A stretch of 64,000 nt of DNA, from positions 806,001 to 870,000 of the forward strand of contig JAOWBW010000489.1 in the NCBI GenBank assembly GCA_026119855.1, written 5' to 3'. The stretch is from Campanula takesimana. Its lineage: Eukaryota > Streptophyta > Magnoliopsida > Asterales > Campanulaceae. This document shows, piece by piece, positions 45,580 through 56,251 of this stretch (position 1 is the first letter of the stretch; every line of letters begins with the position of its first letter). The notes beneath the pieces are model-generated. The model worked only from the letters and a program-made list of their open reading frames with translations, was not told where the DNA came from and made no database searches. A program made the translations under genes and the position numbers.

Positions 45580-46040
45580 CCGGGGCCATTTTTATTTCTC
45601 TCTTGCATTGTTAGTTGTAGTATAGACAGATATGTACTAGACATTTAAAATGTATGCAAAGATTTTGTGTACTAAGCTAATGAGATTAAGGCAACTTATT
45701 TGTACAAGCTAGTTATTTACATTTTCTTAATTTTATACAATGCATGAGCCACGGGGATGGGTACGTACATATTCATGGATTCTGCATGGGATCCGTTGCG
45801 ATGTGGGAGTAACCAAGCTTGGGGACGGAGCTGAAATTCCTGCATGGGGCGAAGATGGTCGCGTGGCCAAGTGCGAAGATGTCCGCGTGGCCAAGGTTTG
45901 CGCCGCCCTTGCTTTTCCTTTTTCTAGAAAGATTTGGAATCCGAAACCTATTTAAATGAGGTTTGAACAGTCCTAGAGCCGCTCAAACAATAGTCTTTGC
46001 TCTTTTTCGTGTCTGAATATCAACTTTTCTTGCACTTTCG
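45580..46040. other. Spacer between the two PMD genes of element F
   Basis: No gene. Two F motif copies near 45855 and 45880. A TATTTAAAT box at about 45949, some 90 bp before the ATG at 46041, is a plausible TATA element for the second PMD gene (inference). Confidence 0.45.
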
Positions 46041-47427
46041 ATGGATCATCATGCTAGGATCACAAGACTTGAAAGAGGAGCTTACACTATGGCTTTAGAG
46101 AAGTGGATTAGCAAAATTCCTAGCTCTTGTCACGACAAATTTAATGAATAGTTTGGCATAAAGTGTCTTTGGTCACTTTCTCATATGAACACGAACATGA
46201 ATCTTTTGCGCGCTAGTGCCAAGTTTTGGGACGAACATAACCACGTCTTCAGCTTTTCTTACAATGAGATAACACCCACCTATGAGGATTTCATGGCTCT
46301 TTGTGGTGGTGATGAGAGAAAGGAGATAGCCTTGCCTTTTGACTCTGTTTCATTGGAGAGGAGGTTGGTAACCTTTGGTGTGTCTGTAGATGACCTTAGT
46401 AAGTATGTTAGAGCCAAGCATGTGGACCACTCTTGGATGCCAGAATATTTTATGCATATGGACGTCACTTCTGACTTTGCTCTAGACCATCTTACGCTGT
46501 GCTTATTTGCTTCGATCCTTTTCCTTACCCAAATCGGTTTTACTAGTGGGGAGTGCCTTGACATGGTGATTCGTGCCCGCGTGGTCATAATATCATACCG
46601 GTCATCTTGGGGAGACCATTTATGGCATTTCTCATCTTGCTATTTATAGGGTCATGCCGAGAGGCAGTGACAGGTTGTTGACTATGTGGCTCCAAGAGAG
46701 GCTTCGGGTAAATAAACCGGCGCAGTCTAGGAATGTTGCCCCATGGATCTATCGCAACATGGGTATTGCAGAGCGGTTTGAGCGGATGACCCATAGTGGG
46801 TAGTGCAGACATGGCGGATTCGTTCCTTGAGGCAAAAGCAGGTGGGGTCTTACATGATCCATGTTCCGGCCCTTTCTGAGACTACCTTTTACTATCCCAC
46901 GCCGGTGCTCCACCAATATAGGTTGGTTCAAACCATTCCTAAGGATTGGGATGAGGAGCTGGTGCCGTTTCCTCTCAGAGTTCTCTTCTTGGATGCTAGT
47001 GTCTTGATCCTTCTTTCTCAAATGTGGGGGAGGGCTGATTTTTCGTGCGTGACCTTCCTTTCGCGCTCCCACAACACCTACTTATCACGGGGAATATTTG
47101 ACATGGTACGAGGAGAGACTGGGGGACATGAAGCAGACTCTAGAGAACTTAAGGGGCTCTATACTTGGATCATGTGCTTCGAGTATCTCTTTGAGGATGA
47201 AGGAGGCGTCGGCTTTTGAGAGGCGAAAAGGGAAGAATATTGTTAATGAGGACGGAAATGGGACGGTGACTCCGAGGAAGAGAAAGATTGAGGAGATTGT
47301 TCAAGGTAAGACCAAGGGTGTTAGCGCCTTTGAGGCTAGATTTTGTGAGAAGCCTGACAAGAAGAAAGTTCGCCGAGGACTACGCAAGAAAAAAGAGACC
47401 GATGGCACAACGAAGGCTAAGGAGTAG
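46041..47427 (+). pseudogene. Intronless PMD gene antisense to element F
   Basis: Resembles the PMD gene of element A in size, position, orientation and motif order: LLRASAKFWD, HVFSFSYNEITPTYEDFMALCG, a central hydrophobic region, and a basic C-terminus (KKVRRGLRKKKE). It has a TAG at 46149-46151, a frameshift near 46585 and further frame changes near 46800 and 47100-47220, so it is not functional. It follows the intron-bearing PMD gene head to tail and converges with pol. This is probably the original passenger gene shared by the A/F lineage. Confidence 0.75.
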
Positions 47428-47921
47428 TCCCGAGTATCCATCCACAGTCATTGCAAACACATTAGTTTTAATTTCCTTTTATTTCAGTTTAGTTAATTTC
47501 ACAACAGGTTATGTAGTCATAAGTTTAATCGAGCTTAGACTCATCGAATAAGTGTAATGCGCAATGATTGTGGAAATAAATGTTTTTGCTTTAGAAAACA
47601 CAGATTCTTTTCTTATTGCTCCATGGCCAAATTTGGATGTTTATTTATTTTTTAGACCGCACCTTTTGAAAGGCTGCCTACGTTCCCCTTTTACAAATAG
47701 GACTAAGGGGCTCAGGTCATCGTAGTTCATTCTAGTTAGACTAGAAATATTTTAAGAAAGGGAAGATAGAAGAGGGAATGCTCTAACTTTTGCCTAGACC
47801 GCCCTTGCGGGTTTTCAGTCTAGCGAGCTTTGTACGCAACATTTTTTTCGCATAGACCGCCCTTTGCGGGTTTTCAGCCTATCGGGCTTCTTTTTGCGTC
47901 ATTTTTTTTTAGAAGGGGGGA
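47428..47921. other. Spacer between convergent PMD and pol of element F, with hairpins
   Basis: Equivalent of 9235-9648 in A. A stem-loop module lies at 47678-47725 (CTACG/CGTAG outside, CCCCTT/AAGGGG inside). Two hairpins follow at 47794-47823 (CTAGAC/GTCTAG) and 47852-47882 (ATAG/CTAT) with CCC/GGG inner stems. Confidence 0.6.
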
Positions 47922-48040
47922 CTAGCTGTAGTAGCACTTGAGCTTGCTGAGGTTGACCGGTTCTTTGAACGGGTTACCCCCCAAATCTGCCATCTCGACT
48001 GCTCCTCTGGAGAAGGTCTTACTAAGTGTCTCGCGCCTTG
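47922..48040 (-). pseudogene. Element F integrase C-terminal remnant
   Basis: About 35 codons matching the last part of the A integrase (GGAV-x-x-x-DL-G then VNL-K-K pattern) and ending in a TAG at 47922-47924. The zinc-binding and catalytic parts are missing. Confidence 0.6.
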
Positions 48041-48093
48041 GTAGTTGAGAGTTGCCATTTCAACTCTTCCACCTCTTGCAATAGGTCGCGAAT

Positions 48094-48720
48094 TCACTCT
48101 GTAGTCATGTGCGGGGGCAGTGCCATGTTGCTTTCACTTCTGGGTCTGGGCTTGTTGAACTCGAGGGGTCGCGGGTTACCATTCTCCATGTAGCACCAAA
48201 ATCCTTCTCGCTTAATAAGTGTCCCTCTATCTATGGAGTCTTGGATTTTTCTTTCTAAGGCCACACAATCGTTGGTATCACGGCCTTCGTCCCGGTGGTA
48301 TGAACAGAATTTGGAGGCCTCGAACGGATGGAGAGGGGGTAACTCAGAGTGAAGTGCGTATTCCCCTAGGGGTTGCATTTTACCCATAGTTTGCAGTCCT
48401 TCTAGCATTTTTTCGCTTGGGATCACCATTTTCGTATGGTGCTGGATTGGGATTGGGTTACTCTCACAAAATTTTAGTAGTCTTTCGCTTGGTTTCTTCC
48501 CATGGCGTGAGGGCCACCGTTCCATTGGATTTGTGGTTTGAGGATTTATCCCATGCGTTGGGCGTAGGATGGGGTTGTGCATCAGGTACCTTTTAAGGTG
48601 ATCAAATGCGACTTCACACCTCGAGCTCCAGCCTTTATCTGCGCATTTCTCCATTTCCCTTAGTGTTGGTTCTCCTACAGTTGTAGCATGGCTGAGGTAT
48701 CGGAGTACTACCATGAGTCT
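48094..48720 (-). pseudogene. Gag-like fragment joined downstream of element F RT
   Basis: Continues the frame of the RT segment but no longer reads as RT-RNase H. It holds a knuckle-like block (KFCSYHRDEGRDTNDC) and a following helix (ALERKIQDSIDRG) like those in the gag of F itself (CNYRKYMGHTTDGC) and of A. It sits where RNase H and integrase should be. It is probably a recombination or deletion product with another Tat-like element; the exact joint (near 48700) is uncertain. Confidence 0.55.
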
Positions 48721-50178
48721 CGTTCTCTCATTTTCATTGTAGGGGGATTGCATCTCCATGATAGCTTGAATCTTCCTCGCGCCGGCTTCTATACCACGCT
48801 CAGTGACTATATAGCCTAGCATTTTCCCTCGACTGATGCCAAACGTGCACTTGGCGGGGTTTAAACGCATGGCATGTTCCCTCAGCCTGTTGAAGAACTT
48901 CCTTAGATCCGTCAGATGTTGACCGTCGGAGCCTTTCGAATGTATGATCATATCGTCCACTTATACTTCGATCTTCTTGTAGATTATATCATGGAAAACA
49001 GTGGTGACTGCCTGTTGATAAGTAGCCCCAGCATTCCGTAAACCAAACGGCATGACGGTATAGCAGAAAGTCCCCCACGGAGTAGTGAAGGCTGTCTTCT
49101 CTTGGTCTTCCTCGGCCATCTTAATCTGGTTATAGCCGGCGAACCCATCTACAAATGACTTGACTTCATAATTAGCCATCGCGTCGACCAACCTGTCGAT
49201 ATTGGGTAGGGGGAAGTCATCCTTTGGAGTAGTCTTGTTGAGATCTCTGAAGTCTACACATACTCGGACTTTACCCTTCGACTTCTTGACGGTCACGATG
49301 TTGGACAACTAAGTGGGGTATTCAATCACTCTGATGAAGCCTACGAGAAGCATTTTCTCAATCTCTTCCTTCACTTGCAAGGACCATTCTGGTTTAATAT
49401 GGCGTAACTTTTGCTTGACTGGCTTGGCATCTGGTGATGTCGGGATTCTGTGCTCTACGATCGAGTTGTCAAGCCCCGGCATGTCCTTGTAAGACCATGC
49501 AAACACGTCCACGTACTCCTTGAGTAGCTCAATCAATGCTTCCCTTTCGGCTCCGCTAAAGAAGCTTCCAATCTGCATTTCCTTTGGCTCGGCTTCGGTT
49601 CCCAAATTCACAAACGTTAGCACCTCATCGGCAGCTTGGTCTCGAGATTCCTTCTGATTAATAACCTGTTCTGAAATATCTCTAATATATTCATCATTTA
49701 GAGTGTCTGTGTCTGCCTCTTCTAATGAATCATTATTAACTAAGTGTATATCATTAGGTTGATTATTAGCTAATTTATCAGTTAAAAGAGTGGCTATAGA
49801 GGGATACTCGAAAAGGTCGAGGGTTTCATTCATAGCGAAAGGAAATATGGTGTTTGCGACAAGATCTTCGTCAGACTTAGAGGAAGACTCGAACTCAAAA
49901 GACAAAACACTAGACTCGGGGGAAGGGGATTTTAAGGAAGTGACAGGAGATGCTGCGGGAGGCGTGGTAGGAGATCGGGTAAGCCCCAGCATCCCAACCA
50001 TAAATTCTGGAGTGGCTATAGGACCTCCGAGCGTGCACCAGTTCTTAAGCTTGCCCTCCATGGGCTTCACTAATGTCCTCGGGTCAACATTGTCCTCTGA
50101 TTCATCTCCAATTGCGGCTACCATGTCGTTGTCGAACCTCAGATATCCCAGATGTTGGAGCAGATTTGGCCGTCCCAC
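48721..50178 (-). pseudogene. Element F reverse transcriptase
   Basis: An acidic linker, then RT blocks AEHRIP-like, VCVDFRDLNKTTP, MPFGLRNAGATYQ and the catalytic box. It has two stops. One, at about 49309, replaces a Trp codon after the EYPT block. The other, at 48961, is TAA in place of the Tyr of YVDD, so only VDD remains. After it come MIIHSKGSDGQHL and NPAKCTFGI as usual. The enzyme cannot be made. Frame is otherwise open over 1.4 kb. Confidence 0.88.
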
Positions 50179-50387
50179 GTCTCAGTCAAACCCGGAGTCT
50201 CTATGGTTTCCGCCGCTGGCTTGTCAAGGGTTGTGGATTCTAGCTGGTCAGCCAAGTCACTGGCAACTTCGGTGGCATATTCGTACTTGATAGTTTTGAT
50301 TCTGCCCATGCCCTTGTCGTATTCCATGTAAGTCAGCATCAGGTTGGTCCGGTCGAATTCTACGTCTCTGAAGATCTCGAACCCTTT

Positions 50388-51953
50388 CTACAACTTGCCG
50401 GTGTGGTCAAACCATAGTTCTGCGAACTCAAAACACGAAAACTCCTCGCCTTCCTTAACGAAGTAACTGTTAAGAAAGAGACGGTATGGCCGCATTTCAG
50501 GCTTCTTGTACGGAAGTTTCACCTTCTTGAGGAATTCTATCCTTTTCTGCTCCGCTCTGTCTTCGGGAGTAAGGGTATATCTAAGGCCAAACAACCCTCT
50601 GTGATCAAATTCTTCAACCAAATCTGTTGGTCCTTGTAAGTTCTTACCTAGCCCCAGCCCCGGTATGAAGCCCATGTTTCGTAGCATCTTGACAACGGGT
50701 GCCACCCTATCTGAGGTTTTGGTGAGATCGATGGCGCAAATTTTTGCTTGAGCGACTATTTCAAAACCATTGAAGAGTCTACTCTCTTCTCCATGTTGTA
50801 TTTGTAACACAGGAATGACCTTGGTGTCCGTCCCTTGGGCAGTTACTAGATCGCTGTAGACAATAGTCACCTCATTTCCAGACTGAAACTTCACACATTG
50901 ATACAAGGAAGAAGGAACTGCGCCTGACTGGTGCAACCAAGGCTGTCCCAGGAGGAGAGAGAAAGTTGCCGGGATGTCTATGACTTGGAATTCGGTGGGT
51001 AGAATATTGGTTCCGACTGTGATGGGCAGAGTGACAATGCCTATAACTGCGCGATAGGTGGAATCATAAGCCTTGATGGTTTGCTTAGACGGTTTTAAAT
51101 CAGCGGCATGAACCCCAACGACATCCATCATCCTCGATGGCAAGATGTTGATAGCAGAACCATTATCGATAAACACACGGGGAATTTTCTTGCCATCCAC
51201 CTCTATAGTGATACACAACGGCTCGTTGTGATCAACCCCAAACATGGGTTTGTCTAACTCTAAGAAAGTAATGATGTTTCCATAGTGGATGTTACTGATC
51301 ATGTGTGTGACATTCTCTGGAGTAGTGCTCGATGGGACCATCGTAGCGGTAAGATTCTTCTCAAGCATGAGGCGGTGAGCAAGGGAGGAGGTGAGTAGGG
51401 ACCAAAGTGAGATGTGTGCTTGGGTTTGCTTGAGTTGGGTAAGGATAGGATCTTCCTTCTCGAGGTCGGTTTGTTCAGGCTCCTTGCCAAAGATTTTCTT
51501 ACCACCTTTTGGGTCGGATTGGTACACTTGACCGGATCTTGTAAGCAGGCAATCCTCCGCTCGCAGGTCATCTATGAAGAGTGTCGCCTTATGGTGAGGA
51601 GGGGGGATCTCTAGTTTCTCGGCTTCTTCAAAGATTTCGGCCCAAGACAAAGGTTGGTCGGGTTTGGGACTTTCCTTGTCTAAAGATTCTACTTCACTAG
51701 CTAATTCATCCATGGACAACAAGTAGCAAGAAGTTCCTTTATCATTAATCATTGGAGTACAACTTGTATCATCACAGTCCGCCATAACAGGCTCGGTCGG
51801 ATTAGTGATCTCACTAATTTCTACCATAAGTACATCACTAGCTAAAGAATCTCTAGGGTCTTCGATAATGCCGGTGTGAATTCTTGAGGGCGAAGCATTC
51901 TTCGGTAGTATGGCCGGTACACTTGTGGTAGTGGAAAAACTTTGATAGATCAT
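50388..51953 (-). pseudogene. Element F protease region
   Basis: An open frame of 521 codons. It has an acidic N-terminal part, the protease active site in the form VFIDNGSAINILPSRM (about residue 265), a second protease block (FSLLLGQPWL), a G-patch-like PGLGLGKNLQG, and a C-terminal PYRLFLNSYFVKEGEE block shared with element A. Protease processes Gag-Pol. It is joined to gag by a frameshift near 51853-51953 and to RT by a degenerate stretch (50178-50388). Confidence 0.85.
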
Positions 51954-53534
51954 AGTCGAGACGAGGGAGATACCCTTCTAGTGGCTTGATGGCCTTCATC
52001 TTTACGAGCGCTTCGAAAACACTAGCCATTGTTACTTTTGCTTTGGGGAAGGAATCCATGAGCTCTAGTATACTGATCTCGCTTGTTTGCAACATGTTGA
52101 CCCCACCGTTGTTGGGAAGAGGATTGTTCACTACATTAGGACCCTTCGGCTTCTCAATCTTCTTGTCGTTGATCAACCCTTGAACTATGCGCTTCAATTG
52201 GAGGCAACCATCCGTCGTGTGTCCCATATACTTGCGGTAATTACAAAATTTGGAGGCATCTAAGTTGGCTTTCGGGTTAGCGGGTTGGTAATTCTCTAGC
52301 GGTTTGACAAGAGCTCTCTTGACTAGTACATCAAAGACTTTCCCCATAGGCATGCCAAAATCATCAAAATGCTCCCTCTCTCTTTTCGGCGAAGCCCCAC
52401 TCCTTGTCACAGCTTGGACATCAAACGGAGTTTCATTTTGGACCATGTTGACTTGTCTGACTGTCTCTTTTCCACCTTTGGGAGGCACAGGGTTTGTAGG
52501 AGCCTTGTAACAGAAGGAGTTGTTGTGATTTTGGTGGTGTCTTTTGGTGGTACTATTCTGGTGATGCCCGCTTCATACCTCACTCCGGCGTCAACCATTT
52601 CTCGCAAATCAGGGAAATAACCATTACCGATGGCCACTTTCAATTCGGGGAGCAAGCACTTGTAGAAAATCTGCTTTTGTTCCTTCGCCTTAGGTGGATA
52701 TTGAACCTCACACAGTCGGTGGTTCCATCTTTTGTAGAAGTCATAGATAGGCTCACCGATCCTTTGCATGGTGTTCTCAAGGTCAGTTCGATTCACATGC
52801 CAATACAAGTTTGCTTGGTACTTCTTGCAAAACAAGACACTGATTTGATCCCAAGTTTGCCTCTCATTCGGGTCTAGCCCCAAGAACCATCGCAAAGCTA
52901 TACCATCCAAAGTGCTATGGAAAACACAGGCCATTTGCTCGTTGGTTCAATCTCGAGCTCTCATTGCCAACACATAACTATCCAAATGAGTTTTAGGACA
53001 TGAGTCACCTTGGAACATCGCCACCTTGGGCATCTTGAAATCCTTCGGGAGAGTCCCAACTTGGCTAGGGTTGATTGTCTTGGTAGTAGGAGCGGCTTGC
53101 TTGTCTACAATCTCGATCAACTTACGTATTTGTTCTTGCATTGCCATGACCACGGGGTGGTTGGAGATGTCGGGGATGGATTCTGGTAGAGTAACGAGAG
53201 GAGTCGTTGAGGTAGTCGGAGCGGCCATTCCAATGCTAAAGGGTAATGAAGGTATAGGCAACTTGCTAGCAGAGAGGTAGCCACCAAGCAGTTCAGAGGA
53301 AGGATCATAGACACCTTTGTTCTTGCTCATGGTAGTGGATCCCTTTTGGGCATAAAGAGAAGGAGGTGGGACATTTCTGTAGTTTGGCAAGTGGAAGGTA
53401 GGGGCACCGGTGTTGACGGGGTAGTTGGCATTGACCTCTTCATCCTCGACATAGATAAAATTCTCACCATTGGGTATTACCTCGACTCCTTTCTTTTGGA
53501 TGTGGCTCCTCAACTGTTGGTTGTGGTTCTCCAA
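51853..53534 (-). pseudogene. Element F gag
   Basis: An N-terminal region with MQEQIRKLIEIVDKQ (short coiled coil) and a PKDFKMPKVAMFQGDSCP block, then the capsid-like part (WFLGLDPNERQTWDQ) and two knuckle-like blocks (CNYRKYMGHTTDGC and HYHKCTGHTTEEC, the second lacking its first Cys). It is broken by a TGA at 52947-52949 and frameshifts near 52450 and 51900. The coding start may lie upstream of 53534, where a Ser/Pro-rich stretch is seen in another frame. Confidence 0.82.
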
Positions 53535-54566
53535 AGTCTTGTTACTTTCCTCGAGACTCTTAATCTTAGCTTCGAGACCGGCGAGGAAGTTTTAAAGGCT
53601 AGGGGGAATTCCATTGAGACTGGCCTCGGTGTTGAGCTCAGCGGTGCTAGTAGTAGGAGTGACGAAGGTTGCAGAGACGGCAGATGATGCAGGAGTTGCC
53701 ATTGCTGATGTTGAGACTGAGAACGGGGATGGATCAGAAGCTTCTCGTTGCAGTTGACCACCCGAACGGAGCCAAACTTGATTTGCTGAAAGGTTGGAGG
53801 GAGGTGAATTTTAGGAGGGGAATGGCTTATGCAAAGTCATTTTAATTTACAAAAAATTGTACATTATTTACATCCTAATTGGTTAGAAGGGGTACCCCTT
53901 TTTCGCAACTAACCTAGAAACTACGATTAGTGGAGGCCAACACTACCTCTGTAGACCCCTCGTTTTTCACCTGCCTTGCACATCCCAAACAGACAATTCA
54001 GACGAGGGTCCTATAGGGCAAGCGGCTTCTACCAATCATCGGATCCTACGACTAACCCATCCTTAAAGACATTTAACGTGAAGTCTATGTTGCATCCTAC
54101 ACGAGTTAATGATGAGTGGAGATCTTGACAACAAACACTCGCCTTACCATGGTACGTCCCTTGTAGGGAAATCAATTTTTTTTTTGCACTTTCTCTCAAA
54201 GATCTCAACTCGTCATTGACTTGGGGATGACTCAACATGGACAACACGGGTAGGATAAAGGCTCCCACCGCTCGCGAAGCGTACACGGTGGGTGGAGGAA
54301 ATAAGTGGCTCGAAAGAGGACGTCAATAGCACCACCAATTTCTGCACATCGAATGCTCCGAGGGTAATAAGGGACATGTGCAGTGCTGACACGGACTAGT
54401 GGTAGTGTGTGGTAAGAAACTAGATTCTTTTTAGGGAGAAAAAGAGAAGTATTGAATGTTTGAATGATGCAATGCAATGCAAGAGACAGGAAGAAGATAG
54501 ATAATAAAATAACATCATGATGATAACGAAAGTTAGACCCACTAAGTTTGAAATAAATTTAAAGCA
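53535..54566 (-). other. Element F leader (and possible gag start)
   Basis: Between PBS and gag. The part nearest gag (to about 53762) may encode the gag N-terminus in a shifted frame. The remainder looks non-coding, with no GC-motif cluster and no recognisable domain. Confidence 0.55.
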
Positions 54567-54585
54567 AGCCCCAGCAGAGTCGCCA
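54567..54585 (-). other. Primer binding site of element F
   Basis: The minus strand reads TGGCGACTCTGCTGGGGCT next to the 5' LTR; same tRNA type as A and C. Confidence 0.8.
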
Positions 54586-54586
54586 C

Positions 54587-55709
54587 TATGAATACCCCTT
54601 ATGAAGCGACGCATGGGAAGTATCTTGCAATAATTATTAGTAACAAAGGGAAATATTCATAGCAACATTAACAATATGATAGTCGCCACGCCGTTTTAAT
54701 TATAGCCAAAACATTGAGAAAAAGCATGTTAATGGGTTCGGGGGTCAAATTACAACAAGAGAAGAATATTAAGTGTTATCACTCCTATTGCCCGAATGAT
54801 TGGTCTTTCTATCATGATGCGGTGTATGTTGTGTGCGGTGTTTAGAGACCGGATCCAAAGATTGCCTATGTTTTTTTAAGGTGAGAAGCTCAGGTCAGCG
54901 TAGTTCGAGAAGAATTTAGAATAGGCAGAAGAATCGGGATCATGCATAATGATGGGGGATTTACTTAAAGATTAGGGTTTAGAAATAGTTCCTAGATCAT
55001 GTTCGGGTTGATGAACCCTAGATCATCATCGGCTATGAAATAACATGTTAACATGAAGATCACAACCCTAAATCTAGCATAAATAAAGTTTTAATCTAAG
55101 AACACGAAGAATATGCGAAGAACATATTATGAACATATGAATGATATGATGAACATATGAATAAACATGCTAGGAACATGAATATTATGGATCTACACTA
55201 AGAACATGGCAAGAACATGAAGAAAAAGTTAGAAAACTTACCTTTGTTGGCAAGAAATAAACTTGGATCTTCTTGGGAGTCTTGAAAATGTTCTTGGATG
55301 CTTTAAATGCTTAATTGGAGAGCAAATTCGTCACTTAAGGAGCTTAAGATTGATCAAAATTCAGACCTTTGATTATGAGGCAAGAGGGCCTTTATATAGT
55401 AATCTGACCAAGGGATCAAACGGCTGAGATTGGCTGAGGCAATCATGGCCGCGTGGCCAAGGGAGGATGTGGCCGCGTGGCCAAGGACGGATGTGGCCGC
55501 GTGGCCATCATTCCAGGATGACGTGATTTTCAACCTAGGGTTTGATCTTAAACAAGGAAACCATATTTTGGCCATTTTTGGTACATTCTAGAATATTGAG
55601 CTATATTTTAGGAATCCGGGACAAGTCTTTGCAAGGTTTCTAATTTGAATAAAGTCCTTGTATATTTGGGAAAGCCCTAATAAACTAATTTTCGAATCGG
55701 GTACTAACA
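54587..55709 (-). repeat. 5' LTR of element F
   Basis: 1123 bp, partner of 39833-40949. Its plus-strand end reads TATGAATACC against TGTGAATACC in the other LTR, so the terminal CA on the element strand has changed. It has three GGCCGCGTGGCCA-type motif copies between about 55446 and 55508. The stem-loop module near 54865 has lost its inner stem. Confidence 0.92.
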
Positions 55710-55714
55710 GTAGT
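55710..55714. repeat. Target-site duplication of element F, right copy (gtagt)
   Basis: Second copy of 39828-39832. Confidence 0.92.
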
Positions 55715-55858
55715 CCATTTAGAACAGGGGAGAAAGAGGAAGGAAGTTTTAGGTCTGATGAGGCCTATGTTTTCAGTGAGAGTAACAATTCTTCTGGCAC
55801 TTTCAGTTTCATTTCACCTCTTGATAACTTGCCAAAGTCTCAAGAAACAATGAATTAG
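55715..55858 (+). pseudogene. Antisense ORF in the 3' region of element H, second part
   Basis: In frame with 39302-39832 across element F. About 47 codons rich in Ser, Glu and Asn up to a TAG at 55856-55858. The same frame stays mostly open for another 70 codons with one or two more stops, to about 56074, so the original end may have been further right. No domain recognised. Confidence 0.4.
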
Positions 55859-56251
55859 TGGCCTAAATCTGTATGGCAATCTTCAAATCAGTCTGTCCTT
55901 GGTGTTGGATCATGGAGGTGGGATACCAGACTCATGTTGGAGAGAAGTGATGAGTCTGGATAGCCTGTTGCAGGGACCTCGTATGGAGGTATGAAGGAAG
56001 AAGAGGAGACTTCAGCTGAATTTTGTTTCATTGCTGGAGAGGAGAGATCAATAACAGAATACGTCTGTTATTAGGAAGATATTAGACCTAGTGGAGAGGT
56101 CGGCTATCTTGATTAGAACTAGAGCAACTGACAAATTTTATGCTCCTTTTTGTTTATAGGAGTAAGGTAGCCCTTTGATGGCATGTTTTTGTTGTACTAC
56201 TCCTTTTTGTATAATGTACTCCACTATGTTTTTTAATGAAGCTTCCTTTTT
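55859..56251 (-). other. Element H, downstream of pol
   Basis: No minus-strand gene. It includes an H motif copy at 56097-56110 (AGGTCGGCTATCTT) and the possible extension of the antisense ORF. It ends next to the pol stop at 56252. Confidence 0.5.

Larger units (their letters stand above)
39833..55709 (-). mobile_element. Element F: Tat-like Ty3/gypsy with two antisense PMD genes
   Basis: About 15.9 kb on the minus strand, including solo LTR J. Own order: 5' LTR 54587-55709, PBS, leader, gag, protease, RT, a gag-like fragment in place of RNase H and most of integrase, an integrase tail, two plus-strand PMD genes, repeats, polypurine tract, 3' LTR 39833-40949. PBS and polypurine tract match those of A, but the LTRs are of a different family (TGTTAGTACC start). 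It is inserted in element H between gtagt copies. It is not autonomous. Confidence 0.92.
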
